From UBA1161 sp002311745 (lineage in GTDB: Bacteria; Planctomycetota; Phycisphaerae; Tepidisphaerales; Tepidisphaeraceae), in NCBI GenBank assembly GCA_050018415.1, contig JBEKAB010000003.1:62001-126000 (forward strand): a stretch of DNA of 64,000 bases. Reading direction: 5' to 3'. Both the position numbers and the translations under genes were made by a program. Positions within the stretch are counted from its first letter, which is position 1, and each line of letters opens with the position of its first letter. Positions 25,374-34,864 of the stretch are shown one piece after another. The notes below the pieces were generated by a model that worked only from the letters and a program-made list of their open reading frames with translations, was not told the origin of the DNA and made no database searches.

Positions 25374-26477
25374 ATGAAAGTCATCTGCAACCGCGGCGCG
25401 CTCTCGGACGCGCTCATGCTAACCAGCAACGTCGTGGCAGCTCGTACGCCCAAGCCCATTCTACAATGCGTGAAACTCACGGCGGAAGACAACACTCTGA
25501 CCATTGCCGCCACCGACTTGGAAGTGGCCATCCGCTATCGTGATGAGCAGGTCCAGTTGGAAAGCAGCGGCCAAGCTGTCATCCCGGCCGACAAGTTGCG
25601 CGACATCGTCCGCGAAAGCGTCGACGACACCCTCTCCATCGAATCCACGGGCGACACCGCTGACATCCGCGGCCAGGATTCCCATTTCAAAATCTTTACC
25701 CAAAGCCCCGCTGAGTTTCCACCGGTGCCCGATTTTTCCGGCCAGCCGGACGTCGAGGTCCCCGCGGGTACGCTGCGTCAGCTCGTCAACCAGACTCTTT
25801 TTGCCGCTGCGCGCGAGAGCACGCGCTATGCCTTCAACGGCGTGCTGCTCGTGGCCAAGGGCAAGAAGATTTCTCTGATCTCCACGGATGGCCGTCGCCT
25901 GGCCATGGCTAAGAGTGATCTCAGCTCCGACAAACTGGACAAAGAGGGCCGCAAGGCCATCGTCCCCGCCAAGGCCCTGGCCCTGATCGAAAAGCTTGTC
26001 GATGATCCGCAGGAATCGGTTGGCATTCAGTTCCACGAAAACCAGATTATCTTCCACACCACCAGCGCCACGCTGACCAGCAACTTGGTCGAGGGCCAGT
26101 TCCCGCCGTACGAGGACGTCATCCCCAAGGAATCTGACCGGAAGATGACCGCCGCAACGGCCGATTTTCTCAGCGCGGTCCGTCGTGCCGCCCTGCTGAC
26201 CACCGAGGAAAGCAAGGGCGTCCGCCTCGCCTTCAGCAAGAAGGGCCTGGTGCTGACCAGCCGCTCGCCCGGCGCCGGCGAAGCGACCATCAACTTCCCC
26301 TGCAAATTCGATGGCGCGGACATCGAGATCGGATTCAATCCGCAGTTCGTCGCCGAGGCTCTGAAAGTCGTCGACACCGACGAGATCAGCCTGGAAATGA
26401 GCGCACCCAACCGCCCAGGGCTGATCAGGGGCGGGCCGAATTTCCTTTACGTGATCATGCCGGTCAACCTGCAATAA
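25374..26477 (+). CDS. dnaN: DNA polymerase III sliding clamp (beta subunit)
   Basis: DnaN is the ring clamp that tethers the replicative polymerase. The 367-residue product has the typical start (MKVICNRGALSDALMLTSNVVAART) and three clamp domains with family landmarks: AATDLEVAIRY, FNGVLLVAKGKKISLISTDGRRLA, FPPYEDVIPKES and, at the end, the GLIRGGPNFLYVIMPVNL region that forms the partner-binding pocket. Length is normal. AAAGG lies upstream of the ATG. DnaA boxes precede the gene and dciA follows 23 bp later; dnaA itself is not in the window. Confidence 0.97.
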   Translation: MKVICNRGALSDALMLTSNVVAARTPKPILQCVKLTAEDNTLTIAATDLEVAIRYRDEQVQLESSGQAVIPADKLRDIVRESVDDTLSIESTGDTADIRGQDSHFKIFTQSPAEFPPVPDFSGQPDVEVPAGTLRQLVNQTLFAAARESTRYAFNGVLLVAKGKKISLISTDGRRLAMAKSDLSSDKLDKEGRKAIVPAKALALIEKLVDDPQESVGIQFHENQIIFHTTSATLTSNLVEGQFPPYEDVIPKESDRKMTAATADFLSAVRRAALLTTEESKGVRLAFSKKGLVLTSRSPGAGEATINFPCKFDGADIEIGFNPQFVAEALKVVDTDEISLEMSAPNRPGLIRGGPNFLYVIMPVNLQ

Positions 26478-26500
26478 CGCCTGTCGGCACGGAAGGAGCC

Positions 26501-26914
26501 ATGCCCGCCGAGCGATCCAGTACCCTCGAGGATTTGCGCCGTCTGCAACGCTGCAAGACGCAGGCGGCATCGTCCCTGGTGCCGCTGGGTCAGCAGATGA
26601 TCGATTTTTTCAAGCAATCGGTGGCCAAGCGGCAAACCAGGCTCGTCCGCATCGCCGAATGCTGGGGCCGCCTGGTTCCCCAATTCCTCAGCGACCACTG
26701 CGCCCTGGAAAGTTTGCACCGCGGCACGCTCATGGTCCTGGTGGACAGTTCCTCGCACCTGTACGAGTTGAAGCAACTGTTGCTGGCCGGCTTGGACCAG
26801 CAGTTGCTTCTGGCCTGCAAAAGCACGGGCCTGCGCAAGATCAGCCTCAAGGCCGGCCGATGGTACGACGGCGATCATCCGGACGATCGCCGGCTCAAAT
26901 TCCCCGCGCGTTAG
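26501..26914 (+). CDS. dciA: DciA-like protein (DUF721)
   Basis: The 137-residue product fits the DUF721/DciA family, whose members help load the replicative helicase DnaB in bacteria without DnaC or DnaI. The recognisable core is W-x-x-L-V/P-x-F...H.....L..GTLMVLVDSSSHLYELKQL (about residues 50-90) followed by a basic tail (LRKISLKAGRWY). It starts just after dnaN with GGAAGGAG at the ATG, so dnaN and dciA form a replication operon downstream of DnaA boxes. It converges with the OGT-like gene, overlapping by 4 bp. Confidence 0.78.
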   Translation: MPAERSSTLEDLRRLQRCKTQAASSLVPLGQQMIDFFKQSVAKRQTRLVRIAECWGRLVPQFLSDHCALESLHRGTLMVLVDSSSHLYELKQLLLAGLDQQLLLACKSTGLRKISLKAGRWYDGDHPDDRRLKFPAR

Positions 26915-28869
26915 CCGTTCCCCTGGCACCACGTGCGCCACATCTGCCGATAGGCCGCTTCCACGTGCCGCGTAAACCGCGGCGCATCCATCAGCGGAGA
27001 TTTTTGCATCCGATCCCGCAAGCTCTGGCGCAATTCGCTTAGCCGCGGCAAGTCGCCGGCCCATTTCACGGCCAGGTGTACATACTGTTCGGGCGTATGG
27101 CCCACGAGCTGGTCGGCCAGGCCGAGATTGCTCGCCTGGCTCAGCCCCGCGCGGGAGGCGGCGGTTCTGCCGCACAGGCTCACGACGGGAACTCCCATCC
27201 ACATCGCATCCAGGCTGGTGGTGTGCCCGTTGTAGGGAAACGGATCCAGCCCCAGGTCGATGCGGTGATAAACCTCCAAGTATTTGGGCCGCGGTTGATT
27301 CTTCACAAACTCGATTCGCGCCGCGTCCACGCCCAGCTTCTCCAGCACGCGCTGCCGCGCCGCTCCCTGCGGCGCCAAAAGCACCAGGTGCGAGCCGGGC
27401 ATTACCGCCAGCACCTTGGCCCACATCTCCAGCGTGCGGTCGTTGATCTTCCAGAAATTGTTCAAACAGCCGAAGGTGAAATGCCCCGCCGCCAGCGCCG
27501 GCAGCGCATTCACCGCCGGCTCGGGCGTCAGCGGATCGAAGCACCAGTACGTCTCGGGCAGGCGGATCGTTTTCTCCACGTAATGCGCGTCATTTTCCGG
27601 CGGATCGTGGTAGGGATCGCTCAGCCGGTAATCCATCGTCTCCAAGCCGGTCGTCCCGGGATACGCCAGGCCGATCACTTGCACGGGCGCCGGCTTGCGG
27701 GCAAAGAGCAGCGGCCTTCCGCCCGGACCGTGCATCGTCAAATCCACCAGCAGGTCGATCCGGTCCTCCCGCACCATCTGCGCGATCTGAGCGTCGCTTT
27801 GGCCGACGGTGCTGCGCCACACGTCGACGTAGCCGCGCAGGCGCTGCGTGATCTCATCCGGCTGCGGCACGTCGGCATAGCAGTAAATCTCAAACCGGCC
27901 GCGGTCGTGGTTCGACAACAGCGGAATCGTGAACAGCGACTGGCAGTGTTTGCAGAAATTCGGCGAGACGTAGCCGATGCGCAGCCGCCGCTGGGGATCG
28001 CGGTCGTTGGGATGCGGCTGAATCTCGCCCGCCAGCGGTCGCGCGTGCCGCTGGTTCCACTTTCGATGTTCCTGCAAAACCGCCTGCGGATCGTCCTGCG
28101 GCATGTAATTCAGCAAAAACAGCAGGTTGCCGTGCGCCCACACGAAATCCGGATGCCTTTGCAACAGTTCCCGATAAACCCCGACGGCTTCTTGCAGACG
28201 CCCCGTGTCCTGTAGCGCGATGGCCAGATTGTTGCTCGCGTCGGGGAAATCCGGCTGGATCGCCAGCGCCTGCCGATACGCGGCGACGGCTTGATCCAGA
28301 CGTTTCAGCTCTCGCAGCGCGTAACCGAGGTTGTACGCCGCGGCGGCGGAATTCGGCTTCAGGTCCAGCACCCGCTGATAAGCCGCCGCCGCCTCCTCCC
28401 ACCGCCCCGTGTTGCCCAGGGCAAGACCCAGACTGAAGCACAGGTCGGTCGCTTGCGGCTGCAAACGCAGCGCCTCTCGATACGCCGCGATCGCTTCTTC
28501 CCGTTGCGCGGCGCTGTCCAGCACAACGGCCAGATTGCTCCAGGCCTGGACCAGATCGGGCCGCAACCGCACCGCTTCGCGGAATGCCGCAATCGCTTCC
28601 TGCGCGCGGCCACGGTCGGCCAAAACCAGCCCGTAATTGCTGTGAAAATCTCCCCGCGACGGATCGGTCTCGATGGCCCGGCGAATCAGCTCCACCGCCT
28701 CCTCGGCCCGATCCGATTGAAACAGCACCACCCCCAGCAAGTGCAATGCGTCGGCGTGATTCGGCGCTTGCTCCAGAATCTGCCGCAGCAGCGTTTGGGC
28801 CGCCGCCAAGCGTCCGGCCTGCTGGTGCCGTTGGGCTTGCTCGAACATTTCTTGAATCGACGGCTGCAT
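26911..28869 (-). CDS. TPR protein with OGT-like (SPINDLY-type) glycosyltransferase domain, copy 1
   Basis: The 652-residue product has about seven TPRs (residues 1-270) and then a GT41-type catalytic region (about 290-645). Landmarks are RIGYVSPNFCKH, LLVDLTMHGPGGRPLLFARKPAPVQV with the catalytic-region His, YPGTTGLETMDYRLSD, FGCLNNFWKI (nucleotide-sugar site) and DPFPYNGHTTSLDAMWMGVPVV. Family members transfer GlcNAc, fucose or other sugars to Ser/Thr of proteins, with TPRs selecting substrates. It sits 7 bp downstream of a paralog of the same architecture. The donor sugar and targets cannot be told. Confidence 0.9.
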   Translation of the reverse strand: MQPSIQEMFEQAQRHQQAGRLAAAQTLLRQILEQAPNHADALHLLGVVLFQSDRAEEAVELIRRAIETDPSRGDFHSNYGLVLADRGRAQEAIAAFREAVRLRPDLVQAWSNLAVVLDSAAQREEAIAAYREALRLQPQATDLCFSLGLALGNTGRWEEAAAAYQRVLDLKPNSAAAAYNLGYALRELKRLDQAVAAYRQALAIQPDFPDASNNLAIALQDTGRLQEAVGVYRELLQRHPDFVWAHGNLLFLLNYMPQDDPQAVLQEHRKWNQRHARPLAGEIQPHPNDRDPQRRLRIGYVSPNFCKHCQSLFTIPLLSNHDRGRFEIYCYADVPQPDEITQRLRGYVDVWRSTVGQSDAQIAQMVREDRIDLLVDLTMHGPGGRPLLFARKPAPVQVIGLAYPGTTGLETMDYRLSDPYHDPPENDAHYVEKTIRLPETYWCFDPLTPEPAVNALPALAAGHFTFGCLNNFWKINDRTLEMWAKVLAVMPGSHLVLLAPQGAARQRVLEKLGVDAARIEFVKNQPRPKYLEVYHRIDLGLDPFPYNGHTTSLDAMWMGVPVVSLCGRTAASRAGLSQASNLGLADQLVGHTPEQYVHLAVKWAGDLPRLSELRQSLRDRMQKSPLMDAPRFTRHVEAAYRQMWRTWCQGNG

Positions 28870-28876
28870 CGCCCAT

Positions 28877-30961
28877 TCAGCCTTGTGTCTGGCACCACCG
28901 CCGCCACATCTCTCGATACGCCGCCTCCACGCTGCGCGCGAAGCCGGGCGCGTCCAGCAGCGGCGAATGGGCCACGCGGTCGCGAAGTCCGATGCGTAGC
29001 TCGATCAACGTCGGCAGATCGTTGGCCAAGCCCACCGCGATCTGCACGTAACCCCGCGGATCCTGGGCGATCAATTGCGGCAGGCCGACGTTGGATAGCA
29101 AGCTCACCCCCACCCGGCTGGCGTGGTGCTTGCCGGCCAGGCTGACCACCGGCACGCCCATCCACAGCGCTTCGCACGTCGTCGTCGTGCCGTGGTACGG
29201 AAACGGATCCAGCGCGATATCCGCCCGGTGATACAGTTGCAAGTGGCTGCCCAGGGAGGCGATTCTGGCCTGCAATTCCAGCCGCTGGGCGCTGATCCCC
29301 TGGGCCGCGAAGCGCTCCAGGAGCTGCTGCCGCGGCGCCGCATCGCCCAGGCCCGGGCTTTTGAGCAGCAGCCGGCTGTCGGGAACCTGCCGCAAAATCT
29401 GCGACCAAAGCTCCACCGTCGGATCGGTGATCTTGGCGACGTGATTGAATGACGCGAACGTGATGTGGCCGTTAGCCAAGGCCGCCAGCGGTCCGACGGG
29501 CGGGGCGCTGGGCGACGGCCGGAAACAGAGAAACGTCTGCGGCAATCGCACGAGCTGCTCGGTGTGATAGTGCTCGGTCTGCCCCGGCGGATCGGCGTAG
29601 CCGTCGGTGAGGCGGTAATCCATGGTTGTCAGCCCCGTCGTGCCGGGATAGCCGCAATACGTGACCTGAATCGGCGCCGGCTTGCGGGCAAAGACCAGCA
29701 GCCGATTGTCGGAAGTGTGCCCCGCCAGGTCGACCAGGATGTCGATGCGGTCCTGGCGGATCAGCTCGGCCACCTGGGCGTCCGCCTGGCCGGTGGTCCA
29801 GCGCCACTGCCGGGCCAATTGCTGGAAACGAGCCGTCGCCAGGTCGGGTCTGGACAACTCCGCGTAGCAGAAGATTTCCACCTGCGCCGGATCGTGATTG
29901 GCCAGGAGGTTTTCCACGAAAAACGCCACCGAATGTTCGCGAAAATCCGGCGATACGTAGCCGATGCGCAGGCGCCGATTCGGTGAAGGATCGTTGTCGT
30001 GCTTTTGGATTTGCCCCGCCAGGGGGGCGGCGTGCTGGCGATTCCACTGGACGTGCTGCAGGAAAATCTCTCTGGGCTCCATCGTTGGATGCACGAACAG
30101 CGCAAAAAGTAAATTGTCATGCGCCTGCGCCAACTCGGGGTTGAGTTGCAGCGCCTTGCGGAACAAAGCCAGCGCCTCCTCCAGGCGATTGCAGTCCTTG
30201 AGGAGGTTGCCCAAGTTGCTGTAGGCGCCGGGGAAATCGGGCCGCAGCTCGATCGCCTTGCGATACTCGGCGATGGCCTGCTCGAGCTGGCCGTCTGCCG
30301 CCAGGATGGCCGCCAGGTTGTTGTGCGCATCGGCGTTATCCGGCCGCAGGTCCAGCGACTTGCGGAACGCCTCCATCGCCTGCGGCGCCTCTGCCATCGC
30401 CGCCAGAGTCACGCCCAGAAAGTTGTACGCCTCGGCGTTGTTGGGCGCCACCGCCAGCTCTTTTTCAAACGCCTGGACCGCTTCGGGCAATCGGCCCCGC
30501 ACACGCAGCAGGTCTCCCAGTTGGTGCCACGCCGCCGCATTGCCCGGCTGTGATGCCGCCGCCTTGCCGAACGCCTCGATCGCTTCGTCCATACGACCCG
30601 CCGCCCGCAACGCACCGCCCAGGTTGCTCTGCGCTTGAGCATGCCCCGGACGCAGACGCAGCGCCTGCTCGAACGCCTCGAGCGCCTCCTGCGTCCGCCC
30701 CAGGTTGGCCAGCACGATTCCCAGGTTGCTCTGAAAATCCGCGGAGCGGGGGTGGATCGCCACCGCCTTTCGCAACAGCTCCAACGCCGCCTCGTGCTGT
30801 CCGCGCTGGGACAGGATGATCCCCAGCAGATGCAGCGCCTCCGGTTGACTGGGATGCTCGAGCAGCACGCGGCGATACAGGGCCTCGGCCTGGTCCAGGC
30901 GTCCCGCCTGGTGGTGCCGGGCAGCCGTTTGCATCGTCTGGTGAATGGGCGGCGATGGCAT
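28877..30961 (-). CDS. TPR protein with OGT-like glycosyltransferase domain, copy 2
   Basis: The start is taken at ATG 30961 (MPSPPIHQTM); an in-frame ATG at 31009 adds 16 basic residues without similarity and leaves almost no room for the divergent asnB promoter. The product (694 residues) has about nine TPRs and then the same catalytic region as its neighbour: RIGYVSPDFREHSVAFF, ILVDLAGHTSDNRLLVFA, YPGTTGLTTMDYRLTD, FASFNHVAKI and DPFPYHGTTTTCEALWMGVPVV. The two proteins align end to end with moderate divergence, so this is an old tandem duplication. The partial TPR gene at 1-448 may be a third member. Confidence 0.9.
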   Translation of the reverse strand: MPSPPIHQTMQTAARHHQAGRLDQAEALYRRVLLEHPSQPEALHLLGIILSQRGQHEAALELLRKAVAIHPRSADFQSNLGIVLANLGRTQEALEAFEQALRLRPGHAQAQSNLGGALRAAGRMDEAIEAFGKAAASQPGNAAAWHQLGDLLRVRGRLPEAVQAFEKELAVAPNNAEAYNFLGVTLAAMAEAPQAMEAFRKSLDLRPDNADAHNNLAAILAADGQLEQAIAEYRKAIELRPDFPGAYSNLGNLLKDCNRLEEALALFRKALQLNPELAQAHDNLLFALFVHPTMEPREIFLQHVQWNRQHAAPLAGQIQKHDNDPSPNRRLRIGYVSPDFREHSVAFFVENLLANHDPAQVEIFCYAELSRPDLATARFQQLARQWRWTTGQADAQVAELIRQDRIDILVDLAGHTSDNRLLVFARKPAPIQVTYCGYPGTTGLTTMDYRLTDGYADPPGQTEHYHTEQLVRLPQTFLCFRPSPSAPPVGPLAALANGHITFASFNHVAKITDPTVELWSQILRQVPDSRLLLKSPGLGDAAPRQQLLERFAAQGISAQRLELQARIASLGSHLQLYHRADIALDPFPYHGTTTTCEALWMGVPVVSLAGKHHASRVGVSLLSNVGLPQLIAQDPRGYVQIAVGLANDLPTLIELRIGLRDRVAHSPLLDAPGFARSVEAAYREMWRRWCQTQG

Positions 30962-31046
30962 AGGACGCCGGCCGATGATAAGCGATTGGCCCCCGCGCGC
31001 CTTGCCCATGGCTCAAAAACGCCCCAGCCTTTAGGATCACCGCTCT

Positions 31047-32936
31047 ATGTGTGGTTTCGCCGGCGTCGTTGCCTGGGACGAGCGCTATCGCATCTGCCCC
31101 GAAAGTCTGCGTGCCATGGGCAACGCCCTGGCCCACCGTGGCCCTGACGGCCAGGACCACTGGATCAGCCACCAGAACTCGCCCTCGGCCGACAATCCCC
31201 AATGCGCCTTGACCTTCGCTCGCCTGGCGATTTTGGATCTGGACCGCCGGGCCATGCAGCCCATGACCGATGGTCGCCGCTGGCTCGTCTTCAACGGCGA
31301 AATCTACAACTTCCGCCAGCTCCGCGACCAGCTCGACGCCCTGCAACCCGGCCGCGTCTGGAAGACCACCGGCGACAGCGAGGTTCTCCTGGCCGGCTAC
31401 GACGCCTGGGGCGAATCGTGCCTGGATCATTTCAACGGCATGTTCGCCTTCGCCATCTGGGATTCGCAGACCCGCACGTTGTTTTTGGCCCGCGACCGAA
31501 TGGGCCAAAAGCCGCTGTTTGTCGCGGTCGCGCCCGACTACCGCGCCGTCGCGTTCGCCAGCGAACTGGGGGCGATGCGGGCCCTGTCTTGGCCGGACAC
31601 TACCGTCGATCCCGTCGCCCTCACCCAGTACCTTCATCTGGGCTACATCTCCGCGCCGGCCACCATCTACCGCGGCATCGCCAAGCTCCCCCCGGCCAAT
31701 TGCATGACCTGCCGTGGCGGGCAGATCCCCACTACGGGCGTCTATTTTGATCCCAACCAACCCGGCCAGGGTGAAGCGGCCGATTCGCGCGGCGATTTTC
31801 GATCCGCCATCCTCACCGCCGTGCAGCGCCAACTCGTGGCCGATGTCCCGGTGGGTTGCTTCCTTTCCGGCGGCGTCGACAGCAGCGTCATCGCCGCCGC
31901 CATGAAATCGCTCGCCCCGCCCGCCCAACGCGTGCTCACTTTTTCCATCGGGTTTGACGACCCTAGGTACGATGAAAGCAAATACGCCGCCGCCGTCGCC
32001 AAGCACCTGGGCACCGAGCACCGCGAATTCATCGTCCGTCTCGATGCCAACCAGGTCGCGCAGGATCTGCCCAGGCTGGCCGCCGTCTTCGGCGAACCGT
32101 TTGCCGATTCATCCGCCTTGCCGACCCATTATTTGGCCCAGCAGACCCGCCAGCACGTCAAAGTCGCCCTCAGCGGCGATGGCGGCGACGAACTGTTCGG
32201 CGGCTACGACCGCTACCGCGCCATGCATTGGGGATTTGTCGCCCGGCTGATTCCCCCGCCCCTGCGCCGCGCCGTCGCCGCCCTGCCAAGCCCCCGTCGC
32301 AAATCCGCCCTCGCCCGGTGGAAACGCTTCCTGCGCGCCGCGCATCTGCCGCCGCCGGCTCGCTACGGCGAATACGTCGCCCTTTTCTCCCGCCAGGAGC
32401 TTGCCGCTCTTTTTCCCGGGGCCATGCGGCGCGACCTCCTGGTCGAGACGTTCCAGCGCTTGCTGGCCGGCCGCGACGTCGTGCAGGCCGCCTTGGCCAC
32501 CGACCGCGTCACCTACCTGCCCGAGGACCTGCTGACCAAGGTCGATCGCGCTTCCATGCTGCACGGCTTGGAAGTGCGCTGCCCGTTCATGGATCACCAG
32601 CTCGTGCACCGCGCCGCGGTCCTGTCCACGGCTCAGATTCTGGGCGGCCGCAAACGCATGCTGAAGCAGGCCTTCGCCGCCGACCTGCCCCCTCTGGTCT
32701 TCCGCCGCCCCAAGATGGGGTTTGCCGTTCCCATCGGCGACTGGCTCCGCGGGCCGCTTCGTCCCATGATGCACGACCTGCTGACCGCCGGCGATTCCTT
32801 TTGTGCCAGCCACTTCGAGCCCGCCGCCATCCTGCGCCTGCTGCAAGAGCACCGCAACCGCCGATCCGACCATTCCCAGCGCCTCTACGCCTTGATCATG
32901 CTGGAACTATGGTGGCGCCGCCGCACGGCCGGCTAA
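31047..32936 (+). CDS. asnB: Glutamine-hydrolysing asparagine synthase
   Basis: The start is certain: MCGFAGVV places the nucleophilic Cys2 of the class II glutaminase domain at the processed N-terminus. LAHRGPDGQDHW, FNGEIYNF and TGDSEVLLAGYDAWG are glutaminase landmarks (residues 1-200). The synthetase half has the PPi loop GCFLSGGVDSSVIAA (about 270), SGDGGDELFGGYDRYRAM and EVRCPFMDHQLV. The product is 629 residues. Members of this family either make asparagine or amidate surface-glycan sugars; with a membrane glycosyltransferase following 34 bp downstream, the second role is possible. Confidence 0.94.
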   Translation: MCGFAGVVAWDERYRICPESLRAMGNALAHRGPDGQDHWISHQNSPSADNPQCALTFARLAILDLDRRAMQPMTDGRRWLVFNGEIYNFRQLRDQLDALQPGRVWKTTGDSEVLLAGYDAWGESCLDHFNGMFAFAIWDSQTRTLFLARDRMGQKPLFVAVAPDYRAVAFASELGAMRALSWPDTTVDPVALTQYLHLGYISAPATIYRGIAKLPPANCMTCRGGQIPTTGVYFDPNQPGQGEAADSRGDFRSAILTAVQRQLVADVPVGCFLSGGVDSSVIAAAMKSLAPPAQRVLTFSIGFDDPRYDESKYAAAVAKHLGTEHREFIVRLDANQVAQDLPRLAAVFGEPFADSSALPTHYLAQQTRQHVKVALSGDGGDELFGGYDRYRAMHWGFVARLIPPPLRRAVAALPSPRRKSALARWKRFLRAAHLPPPARYGEYVALFSRQELAALFPGAMRRDLLVETFQRLLAGRDVVQAALATDRVTYLPEDLLTKVDRASMLHGLEVRCPFMDHQLVHRAAVLSTAQILGGRKRMLKQAFAADLPPLVFRRPKMGFAVPIGDWLRGPLRPMMHDLLTAGDSFCASHFEPAAILRLLQEHRNRRSDHSQRLYALIMLELWWRRRTAG

Positions 32937-32970
32937 CGGGGACGCCTGACCGCAACGTATACTGACGGTC

Positions 32971-34710
32971 GTGATCGGCGTGAGCGTGCAACCCGATCTC
33001 GCCGCCGCCACGAGGCGATTTGATTGGCATCTCTGCATCGCGCTGGCCGTCGCTACACTCGTACTCATTCCGCGCGGGATGGCGATCGTCACGGCCCACA
33101 GCCCTTGCGTCGACGACAACTACCATCTCTACCGCGGCCTGCTGTTTTTGCGGCACGAGCAAGCGCTGCTGCACGATGCGCAATTGAACGACCCGCCCCT
33201 GGGCGAGGGCGTGCTGGCCGTCCCGGCGTGGCTCGGCGGCCAGCGCATGCGCAATCCCGCCCGCGGCATCGACCGCTTCAGCGACAAGCCGCCGCCGCCT
33301 CTCGCCTGCTACCTGCTTCCCGACGCTCTGCGCAGGCAAACCGCCGTCTGGAAATCCATCCTTTTCCTGCCCGTTGTCGCTGTCATCTTTCTCTGGCTGC
33401 GATCGGTCTACGGCGCCCCTTCCGCCTGGCTGGGATGGGCCATGCTGCTGACCGAACCGACCCTGGCTGCCCACCTGCCTCTGCCCACCGTCGACTCGCT
33501 GGGAACCGAAGGGATCATCCTGGCCGCGTGGGCGATCTGGCGCTACCTGGGTTGCCCGACCCGCGCCAATCGCCTGGCTGCCGCCGCTGCCGTGGCCCTG
33601 GCTCTGCTCCTTAAGAGCACCGCGCTGGTTCTTCTACCCGTCGCCGTTTTGCTGGCGGCGGTGTGTTGGCTCCGTCCCCCGCGCACCGCCGGGCCGCCGG
33701 CCTATCCGCGCGGCCGGACGCCCGAGTTCGCCTTCGCCGTCGCCACCGTTTCTCTCTTCATGTGGATCTTCATGTTGGGCGATTTCGCCATCCCCGCCTT
33801 TGGATCACCGTTTAAGCCGTCGTCTTTCTTCGGACATTTCTTCAACACCCACGCCGTCCCCTGCGGCACCTATCTCAAAGCCGTCTACGGCGGCTTTCTC
33901 CACGCACGCCTGGGCCACCCCGCAGTTCTGCTCGGTCAGGTGAGCGCCACCGGATGGTGGTATTACTTTCCCGTCCTGGCCACCTACAAAATCCCCCTCG
34001 GCCTTGGGCTCATCATGGTTCTGGGGATCGCCTCACTGGCGTGGGTCAGACCGCGCTACCAGGAGATCCCCCTGCTGAGCTGCGCCCTGGCTTGGACCGC
34101 CACCCTCATGCTGCAGCGCATCAACATCGGGTTTCGCCACTTCCTGCCCGCCGAAATCTTTTGGCTGATGCTCGCATCGCGCTGCGTGGCCGCGCCTTGC
34201 GTGGTCGCGCCACTACGGGCGGTCCGCGCCTTGGCATGGACTGGCTTGGCGGCCGCGGCCGTCCACGTCGCACTTTGGACGCCGGATTATCTCAGCTACA
34301 TCAACTTCCCTCGCCGCGCGGCCTATCTGCAGATCAGCGACAGCAACATCGACTGGGGCCAGGGCGTTTGGCAAATCCGCCATTGGCTCGATGCCCACCC
34401 CACCGAGACGCGTCCCCTGTACGTCGGCTATCTCGGTCCTCGCGATCTGAACCTGTTCGATCTGCTGGGCCAGCGCCTCAGCGCCTACGTGAATAGCGAT
34501 TCCCCGTGGATCAGTCGTCCGGGCCAAGTCGCCCTCCGCAGTTCACTGCCGCATGGAGGCATTCTCATTCTCAGTCCCGTGCTGGTGACGGGACAGTACG
34601 GCACCAGCCGCTTTGCTCCTTTTTGCTCCCTGCCGCCGGAGCAAACCATTGGTCATTGCTTGCTGCTGTACGATCTGGACCGCCTCTACGCCCAGGGCAA
34701 GCTGCCCTGA
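32971..34710 (+). CDS. Multi-span membrane protein, GT39/PMT-like glycosyltransferase
   Basis: The 579-residue product (GTG start) has about ten hydrophobic spans. The first external loop after span 1 contains VDDNYHLYRGLLFL with the acidic pair expected for lipid-phosphate-sugar dependent transferases (ArnT/PMT type), then LNDPPLGEGVLAVPAW. A second soluble segment near the end (SDSNIDWGQGVWQIRHWL) recurs in planctomycete membrane glycosyltransferases. It would transfer a sugar from a polyprenyl-phosphate carrier on the outer face of the membrane. Acceptor and sugar are unknown. It follows asnB in the same direction. Confidence 0.78.
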   Translation: MIGVSVQPDLAAATRRFDWHLCIALAVATLVLIPRGMAIVTAHSPCVDDNYHLYRGLLFLRHEQALLHDAQLNDPPLGEGVLAVPAWLGGQRMRNPARGIDRFSDKPPPPLACYLLPDALRRQTAVWKSILFLPVVAVIFLWLRSVYGAPSAWLGWAMLLTEPTLAAHLPLPTVDSLGTEGIILAAWAIWRYLGCPTRANRLAAAAAVALALLLKSTALVLLPVAVLLAAVCWLRPPRTAGPPAYPRGRTPEFAFAVATVSLFMWIFMLGDFAIPAFGSPFKPSSFFGHFFNTHAVPCGTYLKAVYGGFLHARLGHPAVLLGQVSATGWWYYFPVLATYKIPLGLGLIMVLGIASLAWVRPRYQEIPLLSCALAWTATLMLQRINIGFRHFLPAEIFWLMLASRCVAAPCVVAPLRAVRALAWTGLAAAAVHVALWTPDYLSYINFPRRAAYLQISDSNIDWGQGVWQIRHWLDAHPTETRPLYVGYLGPRDLNLFDLLGQRLSAYVNSDSPWISRPGQVALRSSLPHGGILILSPVLVTGQYGTSRFAPFCSLPPEQTIGHCLLLYDLDRLYAQGKLP

Positions 34711-34776
34711 ACTTACGCCGATACAATGGGCGGGTGCCATGGTCCTATAATGTGAAATTCCACCCCTTTTTCTTCT

Positions 34777-34805
34777 TTGCCGATGCCGGGTTCCGATGGT
34801 ATATT
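34777..34805 (+). promoter_or_regulatory. Candidate rpoN promoter
   Basis: TTGCCG (34777-34782) and TATATT (34800-34805) are 17 nt apart, 60 bp before the rpoN ATG. A perfect TATAAT at 34746-34751 could be a second -10, but it lacks a good -35. Confidence 0.4.
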
Positions 34806-34864
34806 GAGCGTGCAGCAAATGGCGTGCCTCAGATCGTCGGAAAAGTTTTAAGTGCCATCGCGCT

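Noticed and set aside
30465..32021. 518-codon minus-strand frame spanning asnB and the OGT-like gene
   Set aside because: It reads through two clear genes in wrong frames.
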